This document shows positions 36,035 to 45,014 of a DNA stretch of 64,000 bases, one piece after another; within the stretch, counting starts at the first letter, position 1; every line of letters starts with the position of its first letter. The stretch comes from Chryseobacterium herbae (GTDB lineage Bacteria; Bacteroidota; Bacteroidia; Flavobacteriales; Weeksellaceae). The DNA is taken from contig NZ_JAOAMU010000008.1 of assembly GCF_025154075.1 (NCBI RefSeq), positions 124,001 to 188,000 of the forward strand, written 5' to 3'. The notes beneath the pieces are model-generated. The model saw only the letters and a list, made by a program, of their open reading frames with translations, searched no databases and was not told the DNA's origin. Position numbers and translations under genes: made by a program.

Positions 36035-36919
36035 ATGGCAGAAATTCTTGACGGACTTAAAGTATCCAAAGAAATAAAAGCGGAGATCAAGGTTGAAGTG
36101 GATAAGATCCTTGAAAGCAAGAAAAGAGCACCGCATTTGGTAGCAATTCTTGTAGGAAACAACGGAGCGAGCAAGGCGTATGTAAACAGTAAAGTAAAAG
36201 ACTGTGAGGAAGTTGGATTCCGTTCTACACTTGTAAAATTCCCAAGTACGGTTTCTGAATCTGAACTATTGGAAAAAATCGATGAGCTGAATAAATCTAA
36301 GTCTGTAGACGGTTTTATCGTACAGCTTCCTTTACCGGACCAGATCGATCAGGAAAAAATCATTATGGCTATTGATCCAAGAAAAGATGTAGATGGTTTC
36401 CACCCTGAAAATTTCGGAAAAATGGCTTTGGAAATGGACACTTTCCTTCCTGCTACTCCTTTCGGGATTCTGACATTATTGGAAAGATATAATATTGAAA
36501 CCAAAGGAAAAGACTGTGTGATCATCGGAAGAAGTAAGATCGTAGGAAGACCTATGAGCATCCTGATGGGAAGAAAAGATTTCCCGGGTAACTCTACCGT
36601 GACTTTGACGCACTCTTACACAAAAGACATCGAAGAATATACAAAAAAGGCTGATATCGTTATTACGGCTTTAGGTGATCCTCATTTCCTGAAAGGAGAT
36701 ATGATCAAGGACGGCGCAGTAATCGTGGATGTGGGTATCACAAGAGTAGATGATGATTCTCCAAAAGGATATTACCTTGCAGGTGACGTAGATTTTGACA
36801 GCTGTGCAGCCAAAGCAAGCTGGATCACGCCGGTACCTGGAGGTGTAGGCCCAATGACCAGAGCCATGCTGATGAAGAACACCATCATCGCGTACAAAAC
36901 TTCGGTCTATAACGACTAA
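36035..36919 (+). CDS. folD: methylenetetrahydrofolate dehydrogenase/cyclohydrolase
   Basis: Bifunctional FolD, 294 residues: oxidises 5,10-methylene-THF and hydrolyses methenyl-THF to 10-formyl-THF. The signature block VGNNGASKAYVNSKVKDCEE holds the conserved Tyr and Lys of the active site; QLPLPDQID and the NADP-binding GRSKIVGRPMS and the PVPGGVGPMTRAML end are intact. It follows the methyltransferase by 21 nt and precedes queE by 7 nt, supplying one-carbon units for purine and formyl-Met synthesis. Confidence 0.97.
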   Translation: MAEILDGLKVSKEIKAEIKVEVDKILESKKRAPHLVAILVGNNGASKAYVNSKVKDCEEVGFRSTLVKFPSTVSESELLEKIDELNKSKSVDGFIVQLPLPDQIDQEKIIMAIDPRKDVDGFHPENFGKMALEMDTFLPATPFGILTLLERYNIETKGKDCVIIGRSKIVGRPMSILMGRKDFPGNSTVTLTHSYTKDIEEYTKKADIVITALGDPHFLKGDMIKDGAVIVDVGITRVDDDSPKGYYLAGDVDFDSCAAKASWITPVPGGVGPMTRAMLMKNTIIAYKTSVYND

Positions 36920-36926
36920 TTTTAAA

Positions 36927-37556
36927 ATGAACAAAGAAGAAGATATTTTATTAAAAGAAGGTAAAATGCTCCCCGTAATGGAGCATTTTTACACTATTCA
37001 GGGAGAAGGTGCACATACCGGAAAAGCAGCTTACTTTATCAGACTGGGAGGTTGCGACGTGGGTTGCCACTGGTGTGATGTGAAAGAAAGTTGGGATCCT
37101 ACGCTGCATCCCTTGATGAATGCTGAAGAAATTGCAGAAACTGCCGCAAAACATTGTAAAATTGTTGTTTTGACCGGTGGCGAACCATTAATGTGGAATT
37201 TAGATATTTTGACTTCTAAATTAAAAGACTTAGGTTGCACCATACATATTGAAACTTCAGGAGCGTATCCTTTGAGCGGACAAATCGACTGGATTACTCT
37301 TTCACCAAAGAAAACAGGGCTTCCGAAAGAAGAAATTTATGCTAAAGCTCACGAACTTAAAATGATTGTTTTTAATAATAATGATTTTAAATTTGCCACC
37401 GAGCAAGCCGCAAAAGTTTCTGAAAATTGCAGATTATATCTTCAGAGCGAGTGGAGCAAACGTGATGAGATGTATCCAAAGATCACTGATTTTATTCTGG
37501 CTCATCCGGAATGGCAGGCTTCAGTTCAGACTCATAAATACCTGAATATACCTTAA
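36927..37556 (+). CDS. queE: 7-carboxy-7-deazaguanine synthase
   Basis: Radical SAM enzyme of queuosine and deazapurine synthesis, which contracts carboxytetrahydropterin to CDG. 209 residues. The cluster motif is CxxxCxxC at C43, C47 and C50 (RLGGCDVGCHWCD); the N-terminal FYTIQGEGAHTGKAAYFIRL and the TGGEPLMWNLD block match QueE. It ends the pgi-methyltransferase-folD-queE unit; the other queuosine genes are not in this window. Confidence 0.94.
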   Translation: MNKEEDILLKEGKMLPVMEHFYTIQGEGAHTGKAAYFIRLGGCDVGCHWCDVKESWDPTLHPLMNAEEIAETAAKHCKIVVLTGGEPLMWNLDILTSKLKDLGCTIHIETSGAYPLSGQIDWITLSPKKTGLPKEEIYAKAHELKMIVFNNNDFKFATEQAAKVSENCRLYLQSEWSKRDEMYPKITDFILAHPEWQASVQTHKYLNIP

Positions 37557-37735
37557 AGATCACCTCCTCTGAACTCTACAGAACAAATTTGAATTAAGCT
37601 ATTTTTTATTCATATGGCTATTTTTCTACTGAAGTATCCAAGTAGTAGGCGGAAAATTTATAATATTCCTCTAAGGCGAGATATACCATAAAAAATATGT
37701 ACCTTAGCTCTTCGTATCCGTTTAAACACCGATAG

Positions 37736-39106
37736 ATGCAGAGAATTCGATACTCTAGATACCTGAAGTCGATTATTATTTTGCTTGACCTTATGGTTAT
37801 TGCATCTATTTTCATATTCTTTTTTATAAGCAGAAATGAAAGTTTAAGATACCATAGAGAAACGTGGTATGAGAATATTTTTTCGCTGATATTGCTGTTT
37901 TTGTTCTGGATGCTTCTCAGTGGCAGGACAAAAATTTATAATATTCAGAGGAATCTTACATATACTTTATTTTTAGAACGCCTCTTGATTCACTTTCTTT
38001 TTTTTATACTGGGAGTTCTGCTGATCGGAAGGGTCAGCAAAAACGTTTTTTTCAATTCAGATATTTACTGGCTTTCGTTTTATCTTTTTTTCTTTATTTT
38101 CATGGCGAAATCGGTCATCTATTTTACCATCAAATATTTCCGTTCACTGGGGATCAATTACAGAAATGTAATGTTTCTGGGAGAAACGGGCTCTACCGAG
38201 ATCTTAAGGAATATATTTAAAGACAGAAAGGATTACGGGTATAGAATATTCGAATACGAAACTATGGCCATCAAGCCTAATGAACTTGTCGGTTTCTGGA
38301 AAAAGAACGGAATTCATACCCTGTTTTTATCCACCGAAAATCTGTTCAATGAAGATATAGAAAGAGAAATCTTCAAGCTGGCAGAAGACAATAAAGTACA
38401 CGTTTCTCTTATTCCCAGTATTACACAGAGTGATTTTTTCCTTTATGATCTTGGATATATCCAGACACAGCCGATTCTTAGCCAGGCAAAATATCCCCTG
38501 GACTTCTATTCCAATTTCCTTGTAAAAAGAACTTTCGATATTGCATTTTCAATATCCATATTACTATTTCTCTGCTCATGGTTATTTCCCATAATTGCCC
38601 TTCTCATCAAAGCAACCTCCAAAGGCCCTGTCTTTTTTATACAGAAAAGATACGGTTTCCATGAAGAAGTGTTTTCATGTCTGAAATTCAGGACGATGAT
38701 CGTTAATGATGAATCGGCAACGAAAACTACGGAAGAAAATGATTCAAGAATCACAACAATCGGGAAATTTCTTAGAAAAACCAGTCTTGATGAGCTGCCA
38801 CAGTTTATCAATGTTCTGAAAGGGGAAATGTCCATTGTAGGTCCCCGTCCACATATGCTGGCCGTAGACAATTACTATAAACCAAAGATCGGAAGATACA
38901 GCTTAAGAAGTATGGTTTCTCCCGGTATCACTGGTCTTGCTCAGGTAAGCGGACTTCGTGGTGATTACGGAGATGTGGAAGTGGAAATGAAAAAGCGAAT
39001 CCTTGCAGATACTTTCTATGTAAGGAACTGGAGTTTTGTTCTAGATCTGGTCATTGTTTTAAAGACCGTTTTACTGGTAATCGGGGGGGATAAAAACGCA
39101 AAATAA
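37736..39106 (+). CDS. polyprenyl glycosylphosphotransferase (exopolysaccharide initiation)
   Basis: A 456-residue membrane protein of the WcaJ/WbaP type. An N-terminal part with about four helices (15-125), a CoA-binding-like domain (about 140-250) and the C-terminal sugar-phosphate transferase domain: KRTFDIAFSISILLFL, KFRTMIVN, and RKTSLDELPQFINVLKGEMS with VGPRPHM. It puts the first sugar-1-phosphate on undecaprenyl phosphate. It is isolated from other glycan genes here; the flippase/acyltransferase pair is 20 kb away. The gap of 179 bp upstream holds its promoter, only loosely like the consensus. Confidence 0.93.
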   Translation: MQRIRYSRYLKSIIILLDLMVIASIFIFFFISRNESLRYHRETWYENIFSLILLFLFWMLLSGRTKIYNIQRNLTYTLFLERLLIHFLFFILGVLLIGRVSKNVFFNSDIYWLSFYLFFFIFMAKSVIYFTIKYFRSLGINYRNVMFLGETGSTEILRNIFKDRKDYGYRIFEYETMAIKPNELVGFWKKNGIHTLFLSTENLFNEDIEREIFKLAEDNKVHVSLIPSITQSDFFLYDLGYIQTQPILSQAKYPLDFYSNFLVKRTFDIAFSISILLFLCSWLFPIIALLIKATSKGPVFFIQKRYGFHEEVFSCLKFRTMIVNDESATKTTEENDSRITTIGKFLRKTSLDELPQFINVLKGEMSIVGPRPHMLAVDNYYKPKIGRYSLRSMVSPGITGLAQVSGLRGDYGDVEVEMKKRILADTFYVRNWSFVLDLVIVLKTVLLVIGGDKNAK

Positions 39107-39126
39107 ATCAAACAAAAGGTTAAGAT

Positions 39127-39134
39127 TAAATTTG
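39127..39134 (+). promoter_or_regulatory. -7 promoter element before the mlaE operon
   Basis: TAAATTTG, 88 nt before mlaE. A hairpin (39152-39159 with 39165-39172) lies between it and the gene and could be a weak terminator of the upstream gene instead. Confidence 0.35.
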
Positions 39135-39222
39135 AGGAATCATATTTGCTTCTAAGGTTAAATAAACCTTAGGCCTTCAATCTGGCCTTACTTAATTAAA
39201 TAAAAAAGTCTAATTTAGCAGC

Positions 39223-39975
39223 ATGTTAAAAAAGTTTTTTACAGCAGTAGGAGAATACATTATCCTTCTAGGTAAATCCTTGCAGAAACCCCAGAAAATG
39301 AGGGTTTTTTGGAAGCTGTTCATGAGAGAAATTAATGATCTCGGCGTCAATTCTTTTGGGCTTGTGATCTTCACTTCTATATTTGTGGGAGCAGTAGTCG
39401 CTATCCAGATGTTCAACAACTTTGCTTCTTCCTCTTTTCCTATCCCGCCATCGTTCGTGGGATATGCTACGAAAGCCGTTTTGGTTCTTGAATTTTCACC
39501 AACTATTATCAGTCTTATCCTGGCCGGTAAAGTAGGATCATATATTGCATCAAGCATAGGAACCATGAGGGTTTCTGAGCAGATCGATGCACTAGATATT
39601 ATGGGAGTCAACTCTCCGAATTTCCTGATATTACCTAAAATTTTCGCCTGCGTTATTTTCAATCCTATTCTTATCGCCATCAGTATCGTTTTCGGTATCG
39701 GCGGTGGACATCTGGCAGGTATGCTGACCGGAAACTGGACTGAAAACGACTATATCGTAGGAATCCAGATGTATATGCCCAATCTGTTTGTGTATTACGC
39801 ATTTCTAAAAACTACCGTATTTGCCTTTATTATTGCTACCGTTCCTTCGTACTTTGGATATAATGTAAAAGGAGGATCGCTTGAAGTAGGTAGAGCCAGT
39901 ACACAGGCCGTAGTATGGACAATGGTATTCATTATCATTTCCGAATTAATTTTAACCCAATTAATATTAAGCTGA
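39223..39975 (+). CDS. MlaE-family ABC transporter permease
   Basis: A 250-residue permease of the Mla lipid-transport type with five or so helices, the segment VGYATKAVLVLEFSPTIISL and the conserved AGKVGSYIASSIGTMRVSEQIDALDIMGV block that contacts the ATPase. It moves lipids between the inner membrane and MCE proteins. The stop overlaps the ATG of the ATPase gene (TGATG). The MlaD-type gene at 20043-20993 is the most likely MCE partner. Confidence 0.93.
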   Translation: MLKKFFTAVGEYIILLGKSLQKPQKMRVFWKLFMREINDLGVNSFGLVIFTSIFVGAVVAIQMFNNFASSSFPIPPSFVGYATKAVLVLEFSPTIISLILAGKVGSYIASSIGTMRVSEQIDALDIMGVNSPNFLILPKIFACVIFNPILIAISIVFGIGGGHLAGMLTGNWTENDYIVGIQMYMPNLFVYYAFLKTTVFAFIIATVPSYFGYNVKGGSLEVGRASTQAVVWTMVFIIISELILTQLILS

Positions 39976-40790
39976 TGATTGAGGTAAAAGATCTTAAGAA
40001 GAGTTTTGGTGATGTTGAAGTACTTAAGGGAATTTCGACTTCCTTCGACAAAGGAAAGGTGAACCTGATCATTGGGCAGAGTGGCTCGGGAAAAACTGTT
40101 TTCCTCAAAAGTTTACTGAATGTGTATCAGCCTTCATCGGGAGAGATCCTGTTCGACGGTACGGATATCAATACAATGAGCAGAGATCAGAAACAGCACC
40201 TGCGCTCAGAAATTGGAACCGTATTCCAGGGCAGTGCACTTTTTGACTCATTAACGGTGGAAGAAAACATCATGTTTCCGCTGGATATGTTTACCAACCT
40301 TACCTTCCGCGAAAAAAAGAAAAGGGTTTTTGAAGTAATAGGAAGGGTACATCTTGACAAAGCCGGCAGAAAATTTCCATCCGAAATCTCAGGAGGAATG
40401 CAGAAACGTGTGGCTATCGCAAGAGCCATTGTCAACAACCCGAAGTATCTGTTCTGTGATGAGCCTAACTCCGGTCTTGACCCGTACACTTCCAATATTA
40501 TTGATGATCTTCTTCTTGAAATCACCCAGGAATATAATACTACCACGATCATCAATACACACGACATGAACTCTGTGATGACGATCGGGGAGAAAATTAT
40601 ATACCTGAGATTGGGAATCAAAGAATGGGAAGGGAACAAAGACGTTCTGATCACGGCAGGCAATAAAAATCTTATTGACTTCGTTTATTCTTCAGAACTA
40701 TTTAAAGAACTGAGAGAATATTTACTTGAAAATAATAAAACGATTGAAAATACAATCACTAAAATAGACGATAATGAAAAAGATACTTAG
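39975..40790 (+). CDS. MlaF-like ABC transporter ATP-binding protein
   Basis: A 271-residue ABC ATPase. Walker A GQSGSGKT at residues 34-41, signature SGGMQKRVAIARA, and Walker B LFCDEPNSGLDP are intact. The start at 39975 overlaps the permease stop by one base, so the two are translated together. It powers lipid transport with MlaE. The last 17 nt overlap the next gene, a beta-barrel protein. Confidence 0.95.
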   Translation: MIEVKDLKKSFGDVEVLKGISTSFDKGKVNLIIGQSGSGKTVFLKSLLNVYQPSSGEILFDGTDINTMSRDQKQHLRSEIGTVFQGSALFDSLTVEENIMFPLDMFTNLTFREKKKRVFEVIGRVHLDKAGRKFPSEISGGMQKRVAIARAIVNNPKYLFCDEPNSGLDPYTSNIIDDLLLEITQEYNTTTIINTHDMNSVMTIGEKIIYLRLGIKEWEGNKDVLITAGNKNLIDFVYSSELFKELREYLLENNKTIENTITKIDDNEKDT

Positions 40791-41388
40791 TATAGCGTTA
40801 ATCGGGTTTTCAATGTTCGCTTCTGCGCAGATTTCACTGGCAGCAAAAGCTAACTTAATATTCCCGACAGGCTCTCCTTCATGGAAAAACATTAAAGGAA
40901 CAGTGAATGACGCCATTGAGGGAACAGGAAAGAACAACGCAGGTTTCAACGCGGGTCTTTCAGTAAAAGTTAAACTTCCAGGTTCATTTTATGTAATGCC
41001 GGAATTGTATTACACCCACTTCAAAAATGAATTCACTACGGAGAATACTACTTTTGATGTAAAAAGCAACCGTCTTGATATGCCTGTTCTTTTGGGACAT
41101 AATGTTCTGGGCGACATGCTTGGGGTTTTCGTAGGACCAGTGGCCAGCTATAACTTAAGCAAGGACAATACCTACAATGATTTTAAGGAAAATGTTAAAA
41201 ACAATTTCACCGTAGGATATCAGTTCGGAGCACAGCTTGAAATCAAAAAATTGCTTATCAACGCCAGATACGAAGGTTCATTCAGCAAAGACGAAAGAAA
41301 CTTCATCAATAAGGTTTCCGGTTCTGAGATCAGATACGACAACAGACCTAACCTGTTCTTAGTAGGTATAGGCTATAAGTTTAAATAA
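40774..41388 (+). CDS. outer membrane beta-barrel protein
   Basis: A 204-residue secreted protein with a signal peptide (cleaved near ASA-Q) and eight amphipathic strands, ending in ...IGYKFK with the aromatic C-terminal strand typical of small outer membrane barrels (PorT/OmpW-like). The overlap with the mlaF gene suggests a link to the lipid transporter, perhaps as its outer-membrane end. No specific function can be named. Confidence 0.85.
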   Translation: MKKILSIALIGFSMFASAQISLAAKANLIFPTGSPSWKNIKGTVNDAIEGTGKNNAGFNAGLSVKVKLPGSFYVMPELYYTHFKNEFTTENTTFDVKSNRLDMPVLLGHNVLGDMLGVFVGPVASYNLSKDNTYNDFKENVKNNFTVGYQFGAQLEIKKLLINARYEGSFSKDERNFINKVSGSEIRYDNRPNLFLVGIGYKFK

Positions 41389-41408
41389 TTCGAAAATAAC
41401 ATCTATAA

Positions 41409-41440
41409 AAAACCCTCAAATATTTAAATTTGAGGGTTTT
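41409..41440. terminator. bidirectional terminator, overlaps a stop codon
   Basis: 13-bp perfect stem AAAACCCTCAAAT/ATTTGAGGGTTTT. Between convergent genes; the stop codon of the minus-strand gene (41424) falls in the loop. Confidence 0.8.
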
Positions 41441-41735
41441 GATTTTGTCGCTGAAGTTCTGCTTCACGTTGGGCAATCTCTGCCGCCTGCTTTTCCAGTT
41501 CTTCTTTGTCTTTTTGCAATTGTTTGAATTCTTTCTTTTTCTCTTCAGCTTTCAGCGCACTTCCTTTGCTTACATATCCTACCATTCCGCCGATAATAAG
41601 CCCTATTCCTACGCCTGCCATTACACCCATCATATGGGAGATGGTAATTCCACCTACTGTAAAATCAGTAGTCAGATAAAAAAGCAGTGCTGAAACAGCC
41701 AGCAGGATAAGTCCGGTAATTGATAAACTTTTCAT
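41424..41735 (-). CDS. small membrane protein with C-terminal coiled coil
   Basis: A 103-residue protein: two hydrophobic helices (about 6-26 and 30-52) and a Lys/Glu/Gln-rich coiled coil (about 60-100). No recognised domain. Stands alone with a terminator hairpin that overlaps its stop codon. Confidence 0.72.
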   Translation of the reverse strand: MKSLSITGLILLAVSALLFYLTTDFTVGGITISHMMGVMAGVGIGLIIGGMVGYVSKGSALKAEEKKKEFKQLQKDKEELEKQAAEIAQREAELQRQNQNPQI

Positions 41736-41761
41736 AAATATTGTGTTTAGTGGTTGGTGTT

Positions 41762-41803
41762 AAAAAAAAGCCTTACCCAATTGAGTGAAAATTAAATAAG
41801 GCT
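41762..41803 (-). terminator. terminator of the M48 peptidase gene
   Basis: 7-bp stem AGCCTTA/TAAGGCT with a long loop and eight T on the minus-strand 3' side. Confidence 0.6.
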
Positions 41804-41829
41804 CTATACAAGATTAAAATTCTGACGTA

Positions 41830-42636
41830 TTATATTTTTCCTCCAGCAGCCTTATAATATTCCAGGGCTTTCGGAAGGTCTCTATTGATATCTGATATCC
41901 TGCTTTCAGGATTCGGGTGGGTAGACAGGAATTCCGGCTGTCTGGCTCCTGAAGATGCTCCTTCCATTCTGTTCCAGAAAGGAACTGCTTCTCTTGGGTC
42001 ATATCCTGCCATAGACATCAGGTACAGTCCCATCTGGTCTGCTTCTGATTCCTGGTTTCTTCCGTATTTCAACAGCGCTACCTGAGACCCGATTGGGTAT
42101 ACTTTCTGAAAAATACCGGCCCACTGTGAGTTGGAAATCGTTCCACCTAAGATTGAACCGCCGTATTGTGCTACCATAGCCTGTGAAATTCTCTCATTTC
42201 CGTGTCCTGCCAAGGCATGTGAAACTTCGTGTCCCATTACGACTGCAAGACCGTTGTCATTTTTCGTAACCGGAAGAATTCCTGTGTATACAGCAACTTT
42301 CCCGCCAGGCATACACCATGCATTCAGTTCATTGCTCTGAATAAGATTAAATTCCCAGCTGTAATTGGCCAGATCTGCTGACCTTCCTATGCTCTGGTAG
42401 TATCTCTCTGCCGCACTTTTTATTCTGCTTCCTACACTCACTATTTTTTTAGCGTCCGCAGTTCCTGAGATAATCTTAGATTTAGACAATGTCGTTTTAT
42501 ATTCCTGGGCAGACATTGTCAGGATTTCAGAGTTATTTGCAATCTGTAATGAAGATCTTCCCGTGATCGGGTTAGTCGTACAAGCTGCAATTGACAGGGC
42601 AACTGCTCCTATTCCTAATAGATGTGTAAATTTCAT
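41830..42636 (-). CDS. M48-family metallopeptidase, lipoprotein
   Basis: A 268-residue secreted zinc protease of the BepA/LoiP type. Lipoprotein signal with Cys at 19 (LSIAAC), zinc motif HEVSH with H136, E137 and H140, and the downstream ESEADQMGLYLM block that gives the third ligand. It probably acts in quality control of outer membrane proteins. C-terminal STHPNPESRISDINRDLP fits the family. Confidence 0.94.
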   Translation of the reverse strand: MKFTHLLGIGAVALSIAACTTNPITGRSSLQIANNSEILTMSAQEYKTTLSKSKIISGTADAKKIVSVGSRIKSAAERYYQSIGRSADLANYSWEFNLIQSNELNAWCMPGGKVAVYTGILPVTKNDNGLAVVMGHEVSHALAGHGNERISQAMVAQYGGSILGGTISNSQWAGIFQKVYPIGSQVALLKYGRNQESEADQMGLYLMSMAGYDPREAVPFWNRMEGASSGARQPEFLSTHPNPESRISDINRDLPKALEYYKAAGGKI

Positions 42637-42695
42637 AGTTCGAGTGTTAATAATTCAACATTTACAATTTTTATTCCAAAACGGTTGAGAAGGAA

Positions 42696-42703
42696 TATAT
42701 TTG
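42696..42703 (+). promoter_or_regulatory. -7 promoter element for DUF4251 gene
   Basis: TATATTTG, 33 bases before the preferred start at 42737. It argues against the upstream ATG at 42701, which would precede transcription start. Confidence 0.5.
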
Positions 42704-42736
42704 CATACATTTTGCTATTTAAATTTAACAATTAAT

Positions 42737-43294
42737 ATGGTTATGAAAAAGTATATTTCACTTATATTTATTTTTGGATTTCTTTTTTTCTTTCAGAGCT
42801 GCTCATCACAGGGCTCATTAGATTCCAAAACAGTAGATGCACTGGTAGATTCTCAGGAGCTTACTTTCTATGCACAGCGCGCCAATCCTACCAACTATGA
42901 TGTGATCAAAGTTATGAATTCAATGCCGAATTCTACATCAACAAGGATTTTGGAACTTAATGGAGACTACACCATTACCATTACCAAAGACAATCTGGAG
43001 GTAGTGCTTCCTTATTTCGGAAGATTATTCAATCCTTCCTTCGGAAATACAGACAAAAACAGCTACAGATTCACGTCAAAGGACTTCAAGATCGATAAAT
43101 CCCAGAATAAAAAAGGAAAGTGGACTTTAAGAATTAAACCTAATGATGTAAGTAATGTTGATGAAATTAATCTGGAAGTCTTTAAAAACGGAAAAGCATT
43201 CGTTTCCATCAGAAGTAGCGACAGACAACCGATTACTTATGATGGTTATGTTTCAAAAAACGAGGAAAAAGCTAAAGAAAAGGAGAAACTTTAA
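42737..43294 (+). CDS. DUF4251 lipoprotein
   Basis: About 185 residues with a lipoprotein signal (FLFFFQSC) and a DUF4251 domain (YTITITKDNLEVVLPYFGRLF, then the NDVSNVDEINLEVFKNGKAFVSIRS end). The domain is common in Bacteroidota and has no assigned function; it is probably a surface or periplasmic protein. The stop codon overlaps that of the convergent meaB gene in a shared TTAA. The start at 42737 or 42743 fits the promoter. Confidence 0.85.
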   Translation: MVMKKYISLIFIFGFLFFFQSCSSQGSLDSKTVDALVDSQELTFYAQRANPTNYDVIKVMNSMPNSTSTRILELNGDYTITITKDNLEVVLPYFGRLFNPSFGNTDKNSYRFTSKDFKIDKSQNKKGKWTLRIKPNDVSNVDEINLEVFKNGKAFVSIRSSDRQPITYDGYVSKNEEKAKEKEKL

Positions 43295-44274
43295 TCTTTA
43301 GACAGAAATTTTTCAACAAATATTTTTGCTTCAGTACTGGGATTCGAAACCATTTCTGAAGCATTTTTTTTGTGCTGCATATAAGCTTCTTCTGCAGAAT
43401 TGCTTCTTTTCATCATGGCCAGAATATATTCCTGAACCCAATATTCAAAGCGTTTTTCGGCCTGCTGGGTACGGACCTCGTTAAAACGTCCTGTTTTCTT
43501 TTTCAGATCAATGAATTCATAGATTTTATCATAAACCTCATCGAGCCCTTCATTGTAAAGAGCGGAACCCAGTAAAACAGGGATTTTCCAGCCTTTTTCT
43601 TTGGGAGGAATAAAATCCAGTGCGCGTTTCAGCTCGAGTCTTGTATTTTTTGCTTTCTGCAGATTGTCCTGATCTACTTTATTGATAAAAATAACGTCTA
43701 CCATTTCCATGATGCCCCGTTTGATACCCTGTAGCTCATCTCCTCCTCCAATGATCTTAAGGAATAAAAATATATCGGTAATATCTGACACCAGCACTTC
43801 AGACTGCCCTACTCCAACCGTTTCGATCAGAATATAATCATATCCCGCGGCTTCGCAGATCATCATCGTTTCAAATGTGGTATTGGCAACGCCACCGAGA
43901 AATCCTGAACTTGGAGAAGGGCGGATAAAGGCATTTTCCTCTTTGGCCAATTCTTCCATTCTCGTCTTATCACCCAAAATACTTCCCTTGTTAATAGAAG
44001 AACTCGGATCAATAGCCAGAACTGCCACTTTTTTTCCGTTAGCAATCACTAGTCGCCCAAAATTTTCAATGAAAGTGGATTTCCCCGCACCCGGAACCCC
44101 TGTGATTCCTACTCTGACAGAATTTCCCGTAAAAGGCATAATCTGCTTCAGAAGCTCTTCTGCCTGGATCCTGTGCTCGGCTTTTTTACTTTCGACTAAT
44201 GTAATAGCTTTTCCGATCAGGCGTTTATTTCCTGACTGTATTCCTTCGATTAGTTCTTCTGTAGAAAATTTCAT
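43291..44274 (-). CDS. meaB: methylmalonyl-CoA mutase-associated GTPase MeaB
   Basis: A 327-residue G3E-family P-loop GTPase that protects and loads B12 into methylmalonyl-CoA mutase. Walker A GVPGAGKS at residues 59-66, and the family segments DPSS(S/T), FIRPSPSSGFLGGVA, ETVGVGQSE and NKVD. The mutase itself is 8 kb away at 52517-54637, so the two are not in one operon here. It has no close upstream gene on the same strand. Confidence 0.95.
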   Translation of the reverse strand: MKFSTEELIEGIQSGNKRLIGKAITLVESKKAEHRIQAEELLKQIMPFTGNSVRVGITGVPGAGKSTFIENFGRLVIANGKKVAVLAIDPSSSINKGSILGDKTRMEELAKEENAFIRPSPSSGFLGGVANTTFETMMICEAAGYDYILIETVGVGQSEVLVSDITDIFLFLKIIGGGDELQGIKRGIMEMVDVIFINKVDQDNLQKAKNTRLELKRALDFIPPKEKGWKIPVLLGSALYNEGLDEVYDKIYEFIDLKKKTGRFNEVRTQQAEKRFEYWVQEYILAMMKRSNSAEEAYMQHKKNASEMVSNPSTEAKIFVEKFLSKD

Positions 44275-44384
44275 TGATTCAAAAGTATAAAAATAACCTT
44301 CAAACTCCCATACAAACGGGCATTAATTTTATTTCTTCTAAATTAAAACAAGAGGTCGTCTTATCAACGGGAGAGGGAAATTCC

Positions 44385-44392
44385 TACATTTG
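44385..44392 (+). promoter_or_regulatory. -7 promoter element for the tandem cytochromes
   Basis: TACATTTG, 22 bases before the ATG at 44415. Confidence 0.5.
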
Positions 44393-44414
44393 TTATTCAT
44401 CAAAATTAAGAAAC

Positions 44415-44705
44415 ATGAAAAAAATATCCGTTGCTGCATTATGTATCTGCCTATTTATGGCATCCTGTACCCCAAAGGCCTCTACAGCCGGACCTATAGG
44501 ACCAGCCGTTTCCACTGCAGAACAAATAGCTCAAGGAAAAACAATCTTTGAAAATGCCTGCGGAAGATGCCACAAGCTCCCGGATCCTACGGCGCACACC
44601 TCTGTACAATGGGTAGGAATCATGAATTCAATGGCGCCGAAAGCTAAACTGACTGACGAGCAACATCAGTGGGTTTACGATTATATTGTTTCTGTGAAAA
44701 AATAA
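44415..44705 (+). CDS. small cytochrome c lipoprotein, copy 1
   Basis: A 96-residue protein with a lipoprotein signal (FMASC, Cys near 17) and one heme site CGRCH followed by KLPDP, an axial Met in the NSMAPKAKL block, and a C-terminal helix (QHQWVYDYIVS). It is a monoheme cytochrome c, anchored by lipid, likely carrying electrons to the cbb3 oxidase or another partner. It is the first of two tandem copies; the start at 44415 gives the signal, so the longer frame from 44274 is not used. Confidence 0.9.
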   Translation: MKKISVAALCICLFMASCTPKASTAGPIGPAVSTAEQIAQGKTIFENACGRCHKLPDPTAHTSVQWVGIMNSMAPKAKLTDEQHQWVYDYIVSVKK

Positions 44706-44720
44706 TCACCAAATCAAAAT

Positions 44721-45014
44721 ATGGGTATGAAAAAAATAATTTTAAGTATGGTGGCAGGTGCCGTGTTTATGGTATCATGCGGCCCTAAAAGTACAGCTGT
44801 AGCCGGACCGAAGTATACCGCGTCTGAACAACTCGTTCAAGGGAAAACTATTTTTGAAAATTCATGCGCCAAATGCCACAAACTTCCTGACCCGGCCAAG
44901 CATGACGATCAGGGATGGATCAAAACATTAAGCAGAATGGCGCCGAAAGCTAAATTAAGCGATGATCAGCACCAAATGGTTTATGATTATCTGATTTCTG
45001 TGAATAAGAAGTAA
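44721..45014 (+). CDS. small cytochrome c lipoprotein, copy 2
   Basis: A 97-residue paralogue 15 nt downstream of copy 1. It has the same plan: lipoprotein signal (VFMVSC), heme motif CAKCH followed by KLPDP, MAPKAKL and a C-terminal QHQMVYDYLIS helix. The signal and core sequences have diverged, so the duplication is old and both copies are probably under selection. M1 or M3 may be the start. Confidence 0.88.
   Translation: MGMKKIILSMVAGAVFMVSCGPKSTAVAGPKYTASEQLVQGKTIFENSCAKCHKLPDPAKHDDQGWIKTLSRMAPKAKLSDDQHQMVYDYLISVNKK

Noticed and set aside
39152..39172. Strong terminator before mlaE
   Set aside because: The 8-bp stem is real but lacks a T-run; kept only as a remark with the promoter.
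41430..41693. Plus-strand gene opposite the coiled-coil protein
   Set aside because: It is the mirror of a real coding frame with Phe/Leu-rich low-complexity sequence and no supporting context.
44415..45014. Assembly duplication of the cytochrome gene
   Set aside because: The two copies differ at many codons and in signal peptides; an artefact would be identical.
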